DNA of 64,000 bases. It comes from Megaustenia siamemsis. Its lineage: Eukaryota; Mollusca; Gastropoda; Stylommatophora; Ariophantidae. A program made the position numbers and the translations under genes. The stretch is from NCBI GenBank assembly GCA_032433765.1, contig JAVIAB010000059.1:60353582-60417581 (forward strand). The letters run 5' to 3'. Positions 11,797 to 22,870 of the stretch are shown here, piece by piece. The notes beneath the pieces were generated by a model that did not search any database, was not told the origin of the DNA, and saw only the letters and a program-made list of their open reading frames with translations. How positions within the stretch are numbered: the stretch's first letter is position 1; every line of letters starts with the position of its first letter.

Positions 11797-12145
11797 TCCC
11801 CTGGACATGCGGGAGTAAGGGGAAATGAAAGAGCGGACAGGTTGGCTAGCTGCGCTGTCGTTGAGGACGGGCAACCAATGGATCGGGCGGATATCAACAA
11901 TGCCCTCAGAGATGTGGGAAGAGCACATGACTTCGACAAAAACACTTCTTCGGATGAGAGAGATGGGAGTTAAGATGGGCATAGCCAGAATTGAGAAACT
12001 TAGTGGGCGTGTTAGAAGACTTATCAACAAACATAGAACCGGAGTTGTCAGTCGCTGGACACTGTGGGACTTTCTGGAGAGGGGATCTGAGCACCTATGG
12101 ACATGTCGGAGTGCAATGATAATGACCCGGAAATAACTCAATATT
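11797..12145 (+). mobile_element. LINE-H non-LTR fragment with RNase H motif
   Basis: One frame gives PGHAGVRGNERADRLASCAV, the C-terminal motif of the RNase H domain carried by some I/Jockey-type non-LTR elements, then VRRLINKHRTGVVSRWTLWD and SEHLWTC. It ends in aataactcaa. The copy abuts the LRR-A promoter motif, about 10 bp away. Confidence 0.75.
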
Positions 12146-12454
12146 TTCCCATCACTGTAAACAAGACACTAAAGAAAACTCTCATTCTGCAGTCCATCAC
12201 ACTTGACAATACAAAACTCAAATAAATATACACATTTTATAATATGTTGGTATTTAAGGCTATTTTCCGAATATGGCAACATAATTATACAAATAATAAT
12301 TTGTTTAAATAATACGTACATTCAAGAGCAATCATTGCATAGTTTCTCATTCACAAAATACGATGTGTGTTCAATGAAAAGCCAATATACTTTTCACAGA
12401 GCATTTATTGCAAACATTGTAATATTTACATGATCACTGTTCAACACTTTATTC
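12146..12454. other. Unassigned AT-rich spacer
   Basis: No gene or repeat recognised. Confidence 0.4.
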
Positions 12455-12755
12455 CTTTTATTCAATGTTCTTGGCGAGGGAAGAATTATGTCGGACAGGA
12501 TCGCAGCCATTCATACACCGATGCGTGGATACACATTTAGCACACTTTTCTGAACTTTGGCTCGTCGAGAATGGTATGATAGAGTGATTCAATACTAATA
12601 TTTAATACCGATGCTGCCTCCATGTATGTGATGTGCCCCTTTTTTCCATATCTCATGCTGGAACTGTTGTCATTCTTGACTTTCTTGGATTCTGAAACCG
12701 AGCGAATCATTGACACTAGTGACGCCGTATTTGAACTTCTCGGTTTATCCATGAA
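12455..12755 (-). pseudogene. Possible mariner-type transposase relic
   Basis: The minus strand encodes a 71-residue open stretch ending ASVLNISIESLYHTILDEPK and FRKVC, which resembles the second helix-turn-helix region of mariner-type transposases (..LGIS..SVQ.IL.E.L...KVCAKW). No catalytic domain or inverted repeats are visible, so only a short relic is claimed. A fragment of another DNA-binding protein is possible. Confidence 0.35.
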
Positions 12756-13569
12756 CTAGTGTACGACTCATTAACCAATCGCAGCACGGGATTTGTATCC
12801 CATGACATCTCTGATGGTTTGATGCCTTCATTAAACAAAGTATATTACAACAACCTCGCTGCTCTTGTTTACTGCACTGCTACAAGTTTGACGTCATCTT
12901 ATCAGTGAATCAATTTAGAGGAAGAGGTATGTTTACAGCACTCGGAAAAAAATGACAAACAATCAACAACGGAAAAAAAAAACAAAGAACAATATATGGA
13001 CTGAAGCAGGATCGAATCCGTACTCAGTGGCACAGCGTCGTGCCACGAAAAGCTAAACGCTATGGGACGTCAACTCGTCGAACCTATTTCCCAATACAAA
13101 CATCATCTATTGATAGCTCACGTTCACCGTATACAAGACACATAACAATATCACATTTTTAATGAAAATTATTCAGATCCAATAAACGATTCGTGTACTA
13201 ATATCATTCTTTAAATAAGTTTGAAATAACTTAAGACGTTTCTCCACAGTTTAGGGTGACATCATGTGTCTGGATAACCCTAGCCATTTTTACTGAAATC
13301 AGCTATTGGGGTTTGTCAATTACTCTCAATAAATGCAAACTACTGTACCAGGAATACTTCAAATTCTGGAAGAGCAACACCATTCACCAGACGGAGTTAT
13401 TACTGTTACCACAATCGGGTACACACGCAAAAATCTACTCAGAGATCTTGCTTTAGCCAAACAAAAAAGAGTGGGTTACAATACACTTTTCAATTTTCAA
13501 CTATAAGTCAATGGGAACATTAATAATGCGACATGACTGACTTCCACCTCTGTGGATGCAACGAGTCAG
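12756..13569. other. Spacer with a weak tRNA-like patch
   Basis: Near 13008-13075 there is GGATCGAATCC followed by GCACAGCGTCGTGCC, faintly like a B box and stem. It has no full cloverleaf. The rest is unassigned. Confidence 0.3.
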
Positions 13570-14115
13570 CCGGTTCGGTGAGGGTACGTAATGGAAAGAG
13601 AACACGGACACGGTATAGGTAATGAATATATCCTATGGTATTCTAGGTCTGTTTAAAATGTGGATATATAGAAGAATAGGTAGAATTGGATGGAAAGAAA
13701 AGGGAACACGGACACAGCGCAGGTAATGAATATACCCTATGATATTCTAGGTCTGTTTTAAATGTGGATATATAGAAGAATAGGTAGAATTGGATGGAAA
13801 GAAAATAAAATAAATGATGAAGTCGTAAAACAACTAAAAATGAAAAGATAACTACTAAACACAATTAGAACAAGTCAAATGAGATTTTTGGGCCACGTCA
13901 AAAAAAAAAAAACAATAGCCAACTAAAAGTAATCTTGGAGTGGAAAATACAAGGTAAAAGAGGCAGAGGCAGACCAAGACTAACATGGACGAGTAACATC
14001 AACAGATGGCCAAATCAGCATGTGACAACCTGCACCATCAAAGCAAGAGACAGAGCGGAATGGCGCTCCATGGTAGCCAACCTTCGTTGCGAAGATGGCA
14101 CCCGATGATGATGAT
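13570..14115 (+). mobile_element. RTE3 3' fragment with internal ~105-bp tandem duplication
   Basis: The RTE3 C-terminal region (RRIGRIGWKEK.., KRGRGRPRLTWTSNINRWPN) ends in CCCGATGATGATGATGA. The segment containing ggtaatgaatatacc..ggtctgtt..tagaattggatggaaagaaa occurs twice in a row at about 13585-13690 and 13691-13800. Confidence 0.7.
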
Positions 14116-14460
14116 GATGATTCTAGATCTGAAAAATGCAGAACACTCTTCAAACACGCAAATTCCGCGCATTGCTCAGAATAGATCAGAACCAAAATAA
14201 AGCCTAAAGATACATTAATGGAGGCGAGTAACCGTGTGTTAGGATTTGTTGAGTAGAAGAATGTGTAAGATGGGGAGCAAGAAGAAACATTGCTTGTGGA
14301 CGTCAAGTAGGCTCATTGTCAGTATTCCTTTTGTGTTTGTTAAGGTGAAACGATGATAAACGGGCGTGGATGGATGCAATTATAGCAGACAATAGAAAAA
14401 TAGACGAGGAACGACTAAAAGTAGATCGGTACTATGCTAGATAAATCTGAAGATTACTCA

Positions 14461-14776
14461 TCATTATCAAGCAGCGGGCCTGCTGGCGTAGGTGATCATG
14501 CCACTCCACAATTTTCGATCTCGACAGTTATATATCATTTTCTGTTGTTGACCTTTTGCCAAGCCATTCTCTTAAGCTGTCTGGTATCTTTTACGCTTTG
14601 ATCACCTCTATCTCTTCGTCCCTCAATTTTCCCATTTGTTACAATATATTCACGTTGTTCTCTTTTCATTACTTGGCCAAAAAATGATGATTGTTTCTTC
14701 CAGATATTGGAAATTAGCTGTCTTTTTGCTTTGGCCTCTTTCAGAACGTTTTCATTACTCTTCCTAGCTGTCATGG
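14461..14776 (-). mobile_element. RTE1 3' fragment
   Basis: Inverted copy; the minus strand reads TARKSNENVLKEAKAKRQLI and GKIEGRRDRGDQ with a TTGATAATGATGA tail at the low-coordinate end. Confidence 0.75.
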
Positions 14777-15042
14777 TATGAAGATTACTACATATACGTA
14801 TATATTACAAGGGAGAAGGGGCGAATAAAACATAAATATGGAAAAAGACAAAACTATGAGAAGTTCTATTACAGACATGACTAATAAACTAGTAAGGAGA
14901 ATGAACAATGTAGACAGAGATGGGCATTGGTAATCAGAAGAGAAAAATGAACGAGGTGTGTTTTTTAAATAACTAAATTGCATGGCATATGAACAGATTA
15001 TTTACGTAACTGAATCTCTGAAGTGAAATCCCAAACATGTTC

Positions 15043-16320
15043 TCACAACACCTGAGGACATCCTGGACTCAGTGTTTTAAAGAAAAAGTAGACACTTGAC
15101 ATCCCACAATCTCATATAACGCTGTACAAACCAACAGATACAATCAACGGTCGTAAACTCTGCTCCTGGCATGTACACACTAGACTGTTGCTGTTGGAAA
15201 CGTCCAAGAAAAATAATTTTGTGAGTGAAGCAAGAGCTAGAGGTAGACGGGTTAGTTTATTACGCTGAAGGTTTAGTTGTGTAACTAGAGGAATATTGCT
15301 GAAGGCGTCGGCTGAAATTGTAACCAACGGGTTGTTGTTTATGGTAAGGATACTTATGCTCGAATTATTAGGGAAGCTGGTTCGGGTCAACTGTGATATT
15401 GAGTTGTAGCTTAAATCTAACATTTGCACAGACGTCGGTATATGGGATCCTTGTACAAATTGTATGTTGTTTGAGTCCAGATATAATCCAATTAAATGGT
15501 TTAAGTTATTTATGGCAGTAGGAATGGAGGTAAATAAATTGTTTTCAAAATCTATGTCTGTTGTAGCAGCAGGAAAGGATCCAGAATTAGCGTCAGTTAG
15601 GTGGTTGAATTGAAAGTTTAGAAACTGTATCTGAGTCAAGAACGATAACTCTGGGATGGATGTAAGTGAGTTGTTTTGAATGATAAAACTGCTGAGTGTT
15701 TGTGCACATGGTCTTAAAGCATTGCTCAGTTTTACTGCATCTGTAATTTTATTGTTATTAAGAAACAATGTATTGAGGTGGTTTGACTGTGGTAGCCAGG
15801 TCACGTCAATTAATCGGTTGTAATTTAGTGTTAATGTGTTTAAAACAGTCAGATTTGCCATCGACGTTGGGAGTTTGGTTAAGCTGTTATTTGAAAGATC
15901 TAAACTCGTTAAGCTATTTGTTAACATATCTAGAGCATCATCCGGGATGATAGAGATAAAACATCCAGAAATAGTCAGCTCAATTAAATTAGTCATTGAC
16001 TTCATCCAAGTAGGCCACGATGTTAAACCTACAACATCTATGTTGAGTTTCTCCAATGTAGAGCCGAACTGATCCATGCCGTCTTTATTCCACACTAGAA
16101 TGTTCGTTTGGTAGATTTCTAAACTTTTAAGAGCCTTGAGATGAAACACAGCTTCAGGAATTTTAGTAAACCGAGCTCCTAAGAAGTATAATTCCTGTAG
16201 TGTGTAGATGGACTCGTCAAATGCGGTGTCGTCTATGGTCTCGATTGGATCGCCTTGTAGGGAAATTCCTGACAGATTCACCGTTAGACTTCCAGCTGGT
16301 ATTGTTGTGATCTGGTTTCC
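15043..16320 (-). pseudogene. LRR-B exon 4: LRR/LRRCT with premature stop
   Basis: The exon starts after ttatcaacag with GNQITTIPAGS and is 1278 bp to the ancestral stop at 15043, exactly the length in LRR-A. The reading frame runs through 16-17 LRRs and the first two LRRCT cysteines (LVCTC), then meets TGA at 15112-15114 in place of the glycine codon of the conserved G-D/N-C-G motif. The stretch beyond it stays in frame (DCGMSSVYFFFKTLSPGCPQ) to a second TGA at 15043. The stop removes 23 residues and two of four cap cysteines. It may be a young pseudogene, a null allele or a base error; the intact remainder argues the lesion is recent. Confidence 0.75.
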
Positions 16321-16487
16321 CTGTTGATAAGACAGATCATTTTACAAAGTGTTAAACGCGGTCTTTTTACTTTAAGTTCTAAACATTGGAAGTCGTCGTA
16401 TTGTGAGTAAGATGTTTGTTTATTCATGATATTTTTTACAATTTGGCATCACCATTCACTAGCGACCATTGTGCACTCTCTATCGAA

Positions 16488-16798
16488 TCTGTCATTGTGA
16501 CAAAATATGACTGACTTCAATTCATTGTGACAAAACATGACTGACTTCAGCTCATTGTGACAAAATATGACTGATTTCAATTTATTGTGACAAAACATGA
16601 CTGAGTTCAGCTCGTCTTGATAAAACATTAATGACTTCAGCTCATTGTGATAAAACATTAATGACTTCAGCTCATTGTGATAAAACATTAATGACTTCAG
16701 CTCATTGTGATAAAACATTAATGACTTCAGCTCATTGTGATAAAACATTAATGACTTCAGCTCATTGTGATAAAACATTACTAACTTCAGCTCTTCGT
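16488..16798. repeat. 30-bp minisatellite in LRR-B intron
   Basis: About ten copies of a unit like taaaacattaatgacttcag/ctcattgtga. Because 30 is a multiple of three, both strands stay open and give repetitive peptides that should not be read as proteins. Confidence 0.9.
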
Positions 16799-16817
16799 AG
16801 TTCAAAGTTTTCCATTT

Positions 16818-17192
16818 GGGGGCATCGGTAGCCTAGTTGGGAAAAGCACCTGAATGGATTCTCGACGTTCGCACAACCCGTGTTCGATTCCCGCTGGGGA
16901 CAACCCGTGTTCGATTCCCGCTGGGAACAGTATGATTTTGTACTTAAAAAAATACCACCCAGGGTCGACCCAGCCGTTGGCAGAAATGGATACCAGGGTG
17001 TTAACCAGGGAAGGTGAGGAATGTCTCCTCGCATCGTGAATTTCGATGCTTTAAGCGACACTATCCAGATGTCTCCAAACCCTACTGGATAGGCGGCCGA
17101 GCACATCTGGGTGGAAACTCGTCTGCTAAGGCGCTGGTTCAAGCCTCGTACTTTATCTTACATTACCCTTACCTTTGCAACTGCAATCTGCC
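16818..17192 (+). mobile_element. SINE III (tRNA-derived) with duplicated B box
   Basis: An A-box-like head (GCATCGGTAGCCTAGTTGGG) is followed by ACCCGTGTTCGATTCCCGCT, a canonical B box. The B-box segment acaacccgtgttcgattccc/gctggg occurs twice in tandem at about 16874-16927. A ~250-bp unrelated body follows, ending in a pyrimidine-rich stretch. This is a pol III-type retroposon, not a functional tRNA. Confidence 0.65.
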
Positions 17193-17339
17193 AATAGGTT
17201 AGCTTCTTTACTATCCTCTCTACCTTACCCAACATCCTTCTTGCAGCTTTTGTTTCTTTCTCGACGGCTCATCTCCAGGTCTGCTTGAGACATCCAACTT
17301 GTGTACCGTCTTGCAATTCCATTGACAGTTGTGAAATAT

Positions 17340-18180
17340 TCATCATCATCGAGTGCCGTCTCCACATCGAAGGTTGGCTACCATGGAGCGCCATTCCACT
17401 CTGTCTCTTGCTTTGATGGTGCAGTTGTCATAGGTTGACTTATCCATCATCTTTTGATGTTACTTCTCCATGTTAGGCTTGGTCTACCTCTACCTCTTTT
17501 ACTTTGTATTTTCCCTTCCAAAATGACTTTTAGTTGGCTGTTGTGTCTTTTAACATGCCCCAAAAATTTCATTTGTCTTGTTCTAATTGTGTTTAGTAGT
17601 TCTCTTTTCATTTTTAGTTATTTTAAAACTTCATCGTTTGTTTTCTTTTCTTTCCATCCAATTCTACATATTCTTCTATCAATCCACATTTCAAAGGCTT
17701 CAATTTTCTGTTCGGTTTTCTTGTCTAATGTCCATCTTTCTCCACCATACAGGAATATTGAGAAGATGTAACATTTTGATATTATTAGTTTCAGCCCTAG
17801 TGTTGTTTGTTTTGAAATTAGTATATTTTTCATGGCATTAAAATTACTTTTTGCAATACCTATTTCTTTGTTTATTTCAGTTTTACATTTTCCGTCACTG
17901 GTTATAGTATGTCCCAGGTAGTTGTAGCTCTGAACTGTCTCCAGGTGTATTCCTTCAACATTGATATTTATTTGTTGGACTTTAGAATTATCTTTGTTTA
18001 TTATCATTGTGTTAGTCGTTTTGATATTCATATATAATCCATATTTTTTGCTTGTCATGTTTATTTCATTAAGTAATTGTTGTATATCTTTATGATTTTC
18101 TGCTAGTAATACAGTATAAGTATCATGATGAGAAATATTGCTTGTTGGTATTCGTAGTATGTAGCCAATCCATCCCGATT
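17340..18180 (-). mobile_element. RTE3 non-LTR fragment, long copy
   Basis: Inverted copy extending from the CGATGATGATG tail at 17340 through the C-terminal ORF into the thumb and palm region: minus-strand peptides include DRRICRIGWKEKKTNDEVLK, SYNYLGHTITSDGKCKTEIN and KTTNTMIINKDNS. Its fairly open 146-codon frame (18058-17618) makes it one of the better preserved RTE3 copies, but it lacks endonuclease and the 5' RT motifs. Confidence 0.8.
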
Positions 18181-18427
18181 TGTTGGTACTTATCTCTGTT
18201 CATGTTGATATCCGAGCACCTCTTTCCCCAATGTTTTTATTTTAAATTTTCTTTGGTTATTTAAAGTTGAAAAGCTGTCGAAAACATTTGTTAATGAACG
18301 ATTTTAGATCATTGCAACTAGTCTTTGTATCTATTGTATATAGTTGGTTGTGTGCCATCCCTATGTGGCTATTTATAACTGATGGTTGCTGAGTAAATTA
18401 TGTTTAGATCTCTCAAGTTCTCTATAG

Positions 18428-18662
18428 TCTTTACTTACAAGATAACTGTTACAAGATAACTGTTATAATATAACTGTTACAAGATAATTGTTAAAAGATA
18501 AATGTTACAAGATAATTGTTACAAGATAACTGTTACAATATAACTGTTACAAGAAAACTGTTACAAGATAACTGTTACAATATAACTGTTACAATATAAC
18601 TGTTACAAGATAACTGTTACAAGATAAATAGTACAATATAACCACTGTTTCAAGATAACCAG
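18428..18662. repeat. 14-bp minisatellite
   Basis: About 15 copies of acaagataactgtt / acaatataactgtt variants, ending some 65 bp downstream (minus strand) of the LRR-B LRRNT exon donor. Confidence 0.9.
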
Positions 18663-18728
18663 AATTGTAATCGTAACGTCTGAAAAACAAATATCAATAT
18701 TACTTGCAAGAAAATCAAATATACCCAC

Positions 18729-18836
18729 ATCCAGGACGAGCGATATCGAAGGCGGGCTATCGTTAGAGAGTTTCTTTGGCACCGATTTGAACCCTCGATA
18801 ATTGCACAAGATTTCAGTTACTCCACAGTCGCAGCC
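18729..18836 (-). CDS. LRR-B exon 3: LRRNT cap
   Basis: A 108-bp phase-0 exon between acceptor ccctacag-like (ctacag) and donor gtgggt. It encodes GCDCGVTEILCNYRGFK... ending ISLVLD, with the C-x-C-x6-C pattern expected of the LRRNT cap. The first residue is Gly rather than Glu as in the paralogues. The donor is weaker than the gtaagt of A, C and D. Confidence 0.8.
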
Positions 18837-18972
18837 CTGTAGATCATAACAATGTCAATGATATATATTCATTTCCACTCATTCAACCGTCCATCTATCC
18901 ATACACGATGCTTGCATTTTGGTACATGTACATGTGACTTCGAAACTGTATGTGTCTGTGTCTTTTAGCTAA

Positions 18973-18973
<1 letters not shown>

Positions 18974-19060
<87 letters not shown>
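18974..19060. repeat. (AT)n microsatellite
   Basis: Two AT runs separated by GTGTGT. Other AT runs of this kind lie near 19520-19560, 20133-20162, 26943-27011, 30362-30396 and 32995-33028. Confidence 0.95.
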
Positions 19061-19065
<5 letters not shown>

Positions 19066-19183
19066 TGTATGTGGTCTGTAAGGTTTATGTGTGTCTGTGA
19101 AAATGGCTAAAACTGCAATCAAAGTTGTCAATATATTCCAATGGCAATTTAACAAAGTAAAATATAGACGAAATAAAAAAAAG

Positions 19184-19436
19184 AAGTAAAGTACCCGCGT
19201 CACGCCAAGTGGCGTATAAGGAATGTGGTGTTAGTGACCATACATTTTACAGACCATCGGCACATGATTTTTTGGGTAGTGTGGTCGGTATTACGCCCAT
19301 GCCGCTTTACTTTCCCAGAAAAAAATCCGGTACCCATTTAAGGCTGGGTGAATCGGAGCCGGCGGTTGGGATCGAACCCTTCTTCTTGTCCTTTGTAGTC
19401 AAGTTCACTAACCAATGAGCAATCGCGGCTGCCCAT
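19184..19436 (-). mobile_element. SINE I (tRNA-derived), full-length with TSD
   Basis: Minus-strand copy with the tRNA-like head at the right end (GCAGCCGCGATTGCTCATTG.., then GGGTTCGATCCC) and the family's body to ..ttggcgtgacgcgggtact. It is flanked by the direct repeat atagacgaaata (19164-19175 and 19439-19450), a target-site duplication typical of LINE-mobilised SINEs. Confidence 0.8.
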
Positions 19437-19518
19437 AGATAGACGAAATAGACAGGGACAAACATATCCCAATTCATTAAATTGGCAAGAACGCGCTTTT
19501 TTGCATATATAAATAAAA

Positions 19519-19559
<41 letters not shown>

Positions 19560-19561
<2 letters not shown>

Positions 19562-20130
19562 TCAGACGTTAGATGTTCAACAGCGGTGAGATGGAGAATG
19601 GCTTAGGTAAAGGCAGCTTTCCAAATAATGAGGAAGGTATTATGCAATCAATTTTTGACAATAGAAACAAAAAAAAAGAGTTCTTAAATGTTATGCAGAG
19701 GCAGTCTTAACATATGAATGTGAATAATGGACAATAGGACAACAGACAAGAAAATCACTGGGGGTTGTAGAAATGTGGTTTTACAGAAGAATGTTGAAAA
19801 TGCCATGGACAGTTAAGAAGAGTAATGAAAACGTTCTGAAAGAGACCAAAGCAACAAAAGAGCTAATTTCCAAAAATAGGAAGAAGCAATTATATGTTTA
19901 TGGTAATGCAATGAGAAGGGAAAAGTTCGAATATATTGTGACAACTGGGAAAATTGTGGGATGAAGAGATAGAGTGAAGCAAAGTAAAAAGATCCCAGAG
20001 TTCAAGAGAATTATTTGGCAGAATGTCAACAACAGAAATGACAAATACATGTGGAGATCGAAAGTCATGGAGTGATATGATCGTCTACGCCAGCAGGCAT
20101 GTTACGTGATGATTATGATGATGATGATGA

Positions 20131-20138
<8 letters not shown>
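19560..20138 (+). mobile_element. RTE1 3' fragment
   Basis: Contains ..CSDVRCSTAVRW.., MWFYRRMLKMPWTVKKSNEN and EYIVTTGKI, ending in tgatgatgatgatgatga. Stops and a frameshift are present. Confidence 0.75.
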
Positions 20139-20166
<28 letters not shown>

Positions 20167-20279
20167 CTTCAACATTAATTGTATTGTCATTTATATTTAG
20201 TAATATAAAACATGCTTAGGAAGTTGCTGAGTCATTACAGAATCGCCATAAATTTAATTAACCTGATAAAAACAATGTA

Positions 20280-21248
20280 TTAAGGATCGAAATGTAGTGT
20301 GGTACATGAAGGACAGCTTAAAGAAGCATTTGAAATAAGAACAGAAGTAAGGCAGGGATGCCTTCTGTCCCCATTTCTCATTCTACTGGCCATAGATTGG
20401 ATATGAAAATAACTCAAAACAACAGAAATGTAATCCAGTGGTCACTGACCAAACAACTTGATGATTTAAACTTTGCTGATGACATAGCTCTCCTATCACA
20501 CAACCATCAACAGATGCAGTATAAAATGAGCATACTTCATGAGATCACAGCAGCTAGGACTGAAGATTAATAGAGATAAGACCAACATTGTGAGAATTAA
20601 TGCAGTTGGAAATAACCAAAAAAAATTAGGAGAAATATCTCTACTAGTCGTACAATCTTACATATATATGGGCAGTAATATAGATAAAGAGGGAGGAACA
20701 GAAAATGATACCAAAATAAGGATATCAAAAGCAAGAGGAGCTTTCGTTGCATTGGGAAACATATGGAAATCCAAAGAAATTAGGTTAAATACAAAGGTAA
20801 AAATTGTCAACTCAAATGTTAAGTCGGTCATATTATATGGCTGTGAAACATGGAGAACAACAAAATTGACAATCACGAAGATACAGACTTTCATTAATGG
20901 ATGCTTACGCAGAATAAAAGGATGGAAATGGCAGAACAAAATCACAAACATAGAATAATGGAAATGTATCAGCCAAATACCAGTGGATAAAGAGATACAG
21001 CGAAGACGATGGCGCTGGAAGGACACACACTACGGAAGTCAAATGAGAGTATTACACAACATGCCCTTTTATAGAATCCTCAGAAGAAAAGACAAAGAGG
21101 AAGACCAATGAATTCTTGGAAAAGACAGAGAGAAACAGAGATGAATATGATTGGGAAGACACGGAATATTCTTAAAAGAATGGCAAAAAAACAGAACGAC
21201 TTGGAAAGTGTTTGTTGAAGACTTATCCTCCACTGGGAACTAAGAAGG
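20280..21248 (+). mobile_element. LINE-N reverse transcriptase fragment
   Basis: Carries the RT catalytic motif in LDDLNFADDIALLSHNHQQM, preceded by REGCLLSP-like codons (..vrqgcllspflillaidw), then the thumb region LGLKINRDKTNIVRINAVGN, SKARGAFVALGNIWKSKEIR, SVILYGCETWRTTK and CLRRIKGWKW. It has several frame breaks. The same family occurs at 37235-37800 and 43995-44210 (inverted) and 62205-62755. Confidence 0.8.
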
Positions 21249-21304
21249 TAGAAGAAAAAAATATAAAAAAATTGTTATTGCAATATTTAATGTCAATAAT
21301 TATT

Positions 21305-21675
21305 TTGATGTAGAAATGTGGTTTTACAGAAGAATGTTGAGAATGCCAATGTTGAGAATGCCATGGACAGCTAAAAAGAGTAATGAAGAGGTTCTGAGAG
21401 AGGTCAAAGCAAAAAGAGAGCTAATGTCCAATATTAGGAAGAAACAATCCTTATTTTTTGGCCATGTAATGAGAAGAGAACAACTGGAATATATTGTAAC
21501 AACTGGAAAACTTGAGGGGACGAAGAGATAGAGGGAAGCAAAGAGAAAAATTACCAGACAGAGAATGGCTCGGCAGAAGGTCAACAACAGAAATGATAAA
21601 TAGCTGTCGAGATCGAAAGTTGTGGAGAGACATGATCACCTACGCGACTTGGCCCGGTACTTGATGATGATGATG
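21305..21675 (+). mobile_element. RTE1 3' fragment
   Basis: MWFYRRMLRM.., a nine-codon-scale local duplication (rmlrmpmlrmpw), SNEEVLREVKAKRELMSNIR, and a TTGATGATGATGATG tail. Confidence 0.8.
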
Positions 21676-21867
21676 AATTATTTTGATAGATTATGCTATT
21701 TCCGTTCACATTTTTGTTATATTATTATTCTAGTCTGTTCAATTTCAAAGTGTGAAATCTGGAACTTTCAATTTTACCGTCGTTCAGACTACGAGGTTCT
21801 GATGTAGTGTCCTCAGTTTGATGTTCCCATGCCCTGGGGTTCAGGCCTAGCAACAGTCGTGAAGTCA

Positions 21868-22145
21868 CTTTGGAGCAATATCTATAATTATAAGCACAAT
21901 ACTTCTTCTTCTTTCTACTTCTTTCCGTCTTCATGTGTCCTTTAAAATGGAGGGAAGATTTAATGTGCGGTCTTTTGTCTTCTGTTAGCCTCTACTTTGT
22001 TCTGCTGCTGCTATTGCATATTGTTTCCTAGTGTTTACAATATTTCATCCATCTATTTCTTTAGTGGCCAACGCTTGAGATGTGTTTTCACAACGTTTAT
22101 TAACGTTTCGTTGTGTTTTGGTTTGTCTGTCTTATTACGCGGTGT
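21868..22145. repeat. Dispersed repeat U, copy 1
   Basis: atctataattataagcacaa..ctacttctttccgtcttcat..gaaggaagattt-like sequence shared with 36978-37205 just downstream of LRR-C. Class unknown. Confidence 0.6.
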
Positions 22146-22159
22146 ATACTGAAATCAAA

Positions 22160-22410
22160 TGAAGAAGTTGGGGGACTGGTTAGTCTGGAGGCAAGACCTC
22201 GACACAGAGATGTTGTGGGTTCAAATCCCGGCTGCACTAGTTGGGATTTTGATTCATGATTTCTCTCTGCGGCAACCACACCTGGTTTCAGCTGCGAGGC
22301 CCGGCTTGAGGGTCTCAATTACTCATCGACGGAAAAAATATGAGTATCTCCGAAGACGGAGTTTTCTGCCTGTGCGGCAAGGGACACATGTGCACACGGC
22401 TGCCAGGAAA
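22160..22410 (+). mobile_element. SINE II (tRNA-derived)
   Basis: Head gactggttagtctggaggca followed by B-box-like GGGTTCAAATCCCGGCTGC, then the body also found at 60-182 (gcggcaaccacacctggttt, gaggcccggc). A second copy with both boxes is not present here. Confidence 0.6.
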
Positions 22411-22677
22411 AAATGGATTAACACGCAAAATTCAGTTCCTAGACTCTAGGGAATTCGTCAGAACGCAAATAAATGAAGAAACTAATATATTGTAACCACG
22501 TTTCTGTATAGAGAATTACATTAATTGATAACCCAAAGCTATGAACATAATTTCAATTTTGTAATAATACCTAAGTATTGAAAAAAAAATGCAACACTGC
22601 AATGCAAAGGAATAGTGAGGTTATCAAGAAATGTCCTCCAAATCATAATCATGTACAATACCGTCTGAATTGAGTTA

Positions 22678-22870
22678 TTGAGTTAATAGAAGGTCATCAT
22701 CATTGCATTCCGAATATGATCATAGTTGCTGTGATCCCAACCTCGGCAAGTCCCGCAGTGTCCAGCGACTGACGACACCAGTTCTGTGTTTGTTGACGTC
22801 TTCTTATACGCCCACTAAGTTTCCCGTTTCTGGCTGTGACAATATTTACTCTCATCTCTTTCATCCACAG
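22678..22870 (-). mobile_element. LINE-H 3' fragment
   Basis: Inverted copy: aactggtgtcgtcagtcgct, cactgcgggacttgccgagg and the aataactcaattc tail match the LINE-H copies at 11.2 and 11.9 kb. Confidence 0.65.

Noticed and set aside
11825..12141. 100-codon ORFs on both strands
   Set aside because: They overlie LINE-H; the plus frame is a retrotransposon C-terminal region, the minus frame its shadow.
13008..13075. tRNA-like patch ggatcgaatcc
   Set aside because: No cloverleaf can be drawn and no repeat partner was found in the window.
16449..16831. Repetitive proteins on both strands
   Set aside because: Product of the 30-bp minisatellite.
18895..19203. Small transmembrane-like ORFs over AT and TATC runs (also at 32744-33070 and 45877-46068)
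   Set aside because: Low-complexity translation of microsatellites (poly Ile-Tyr).
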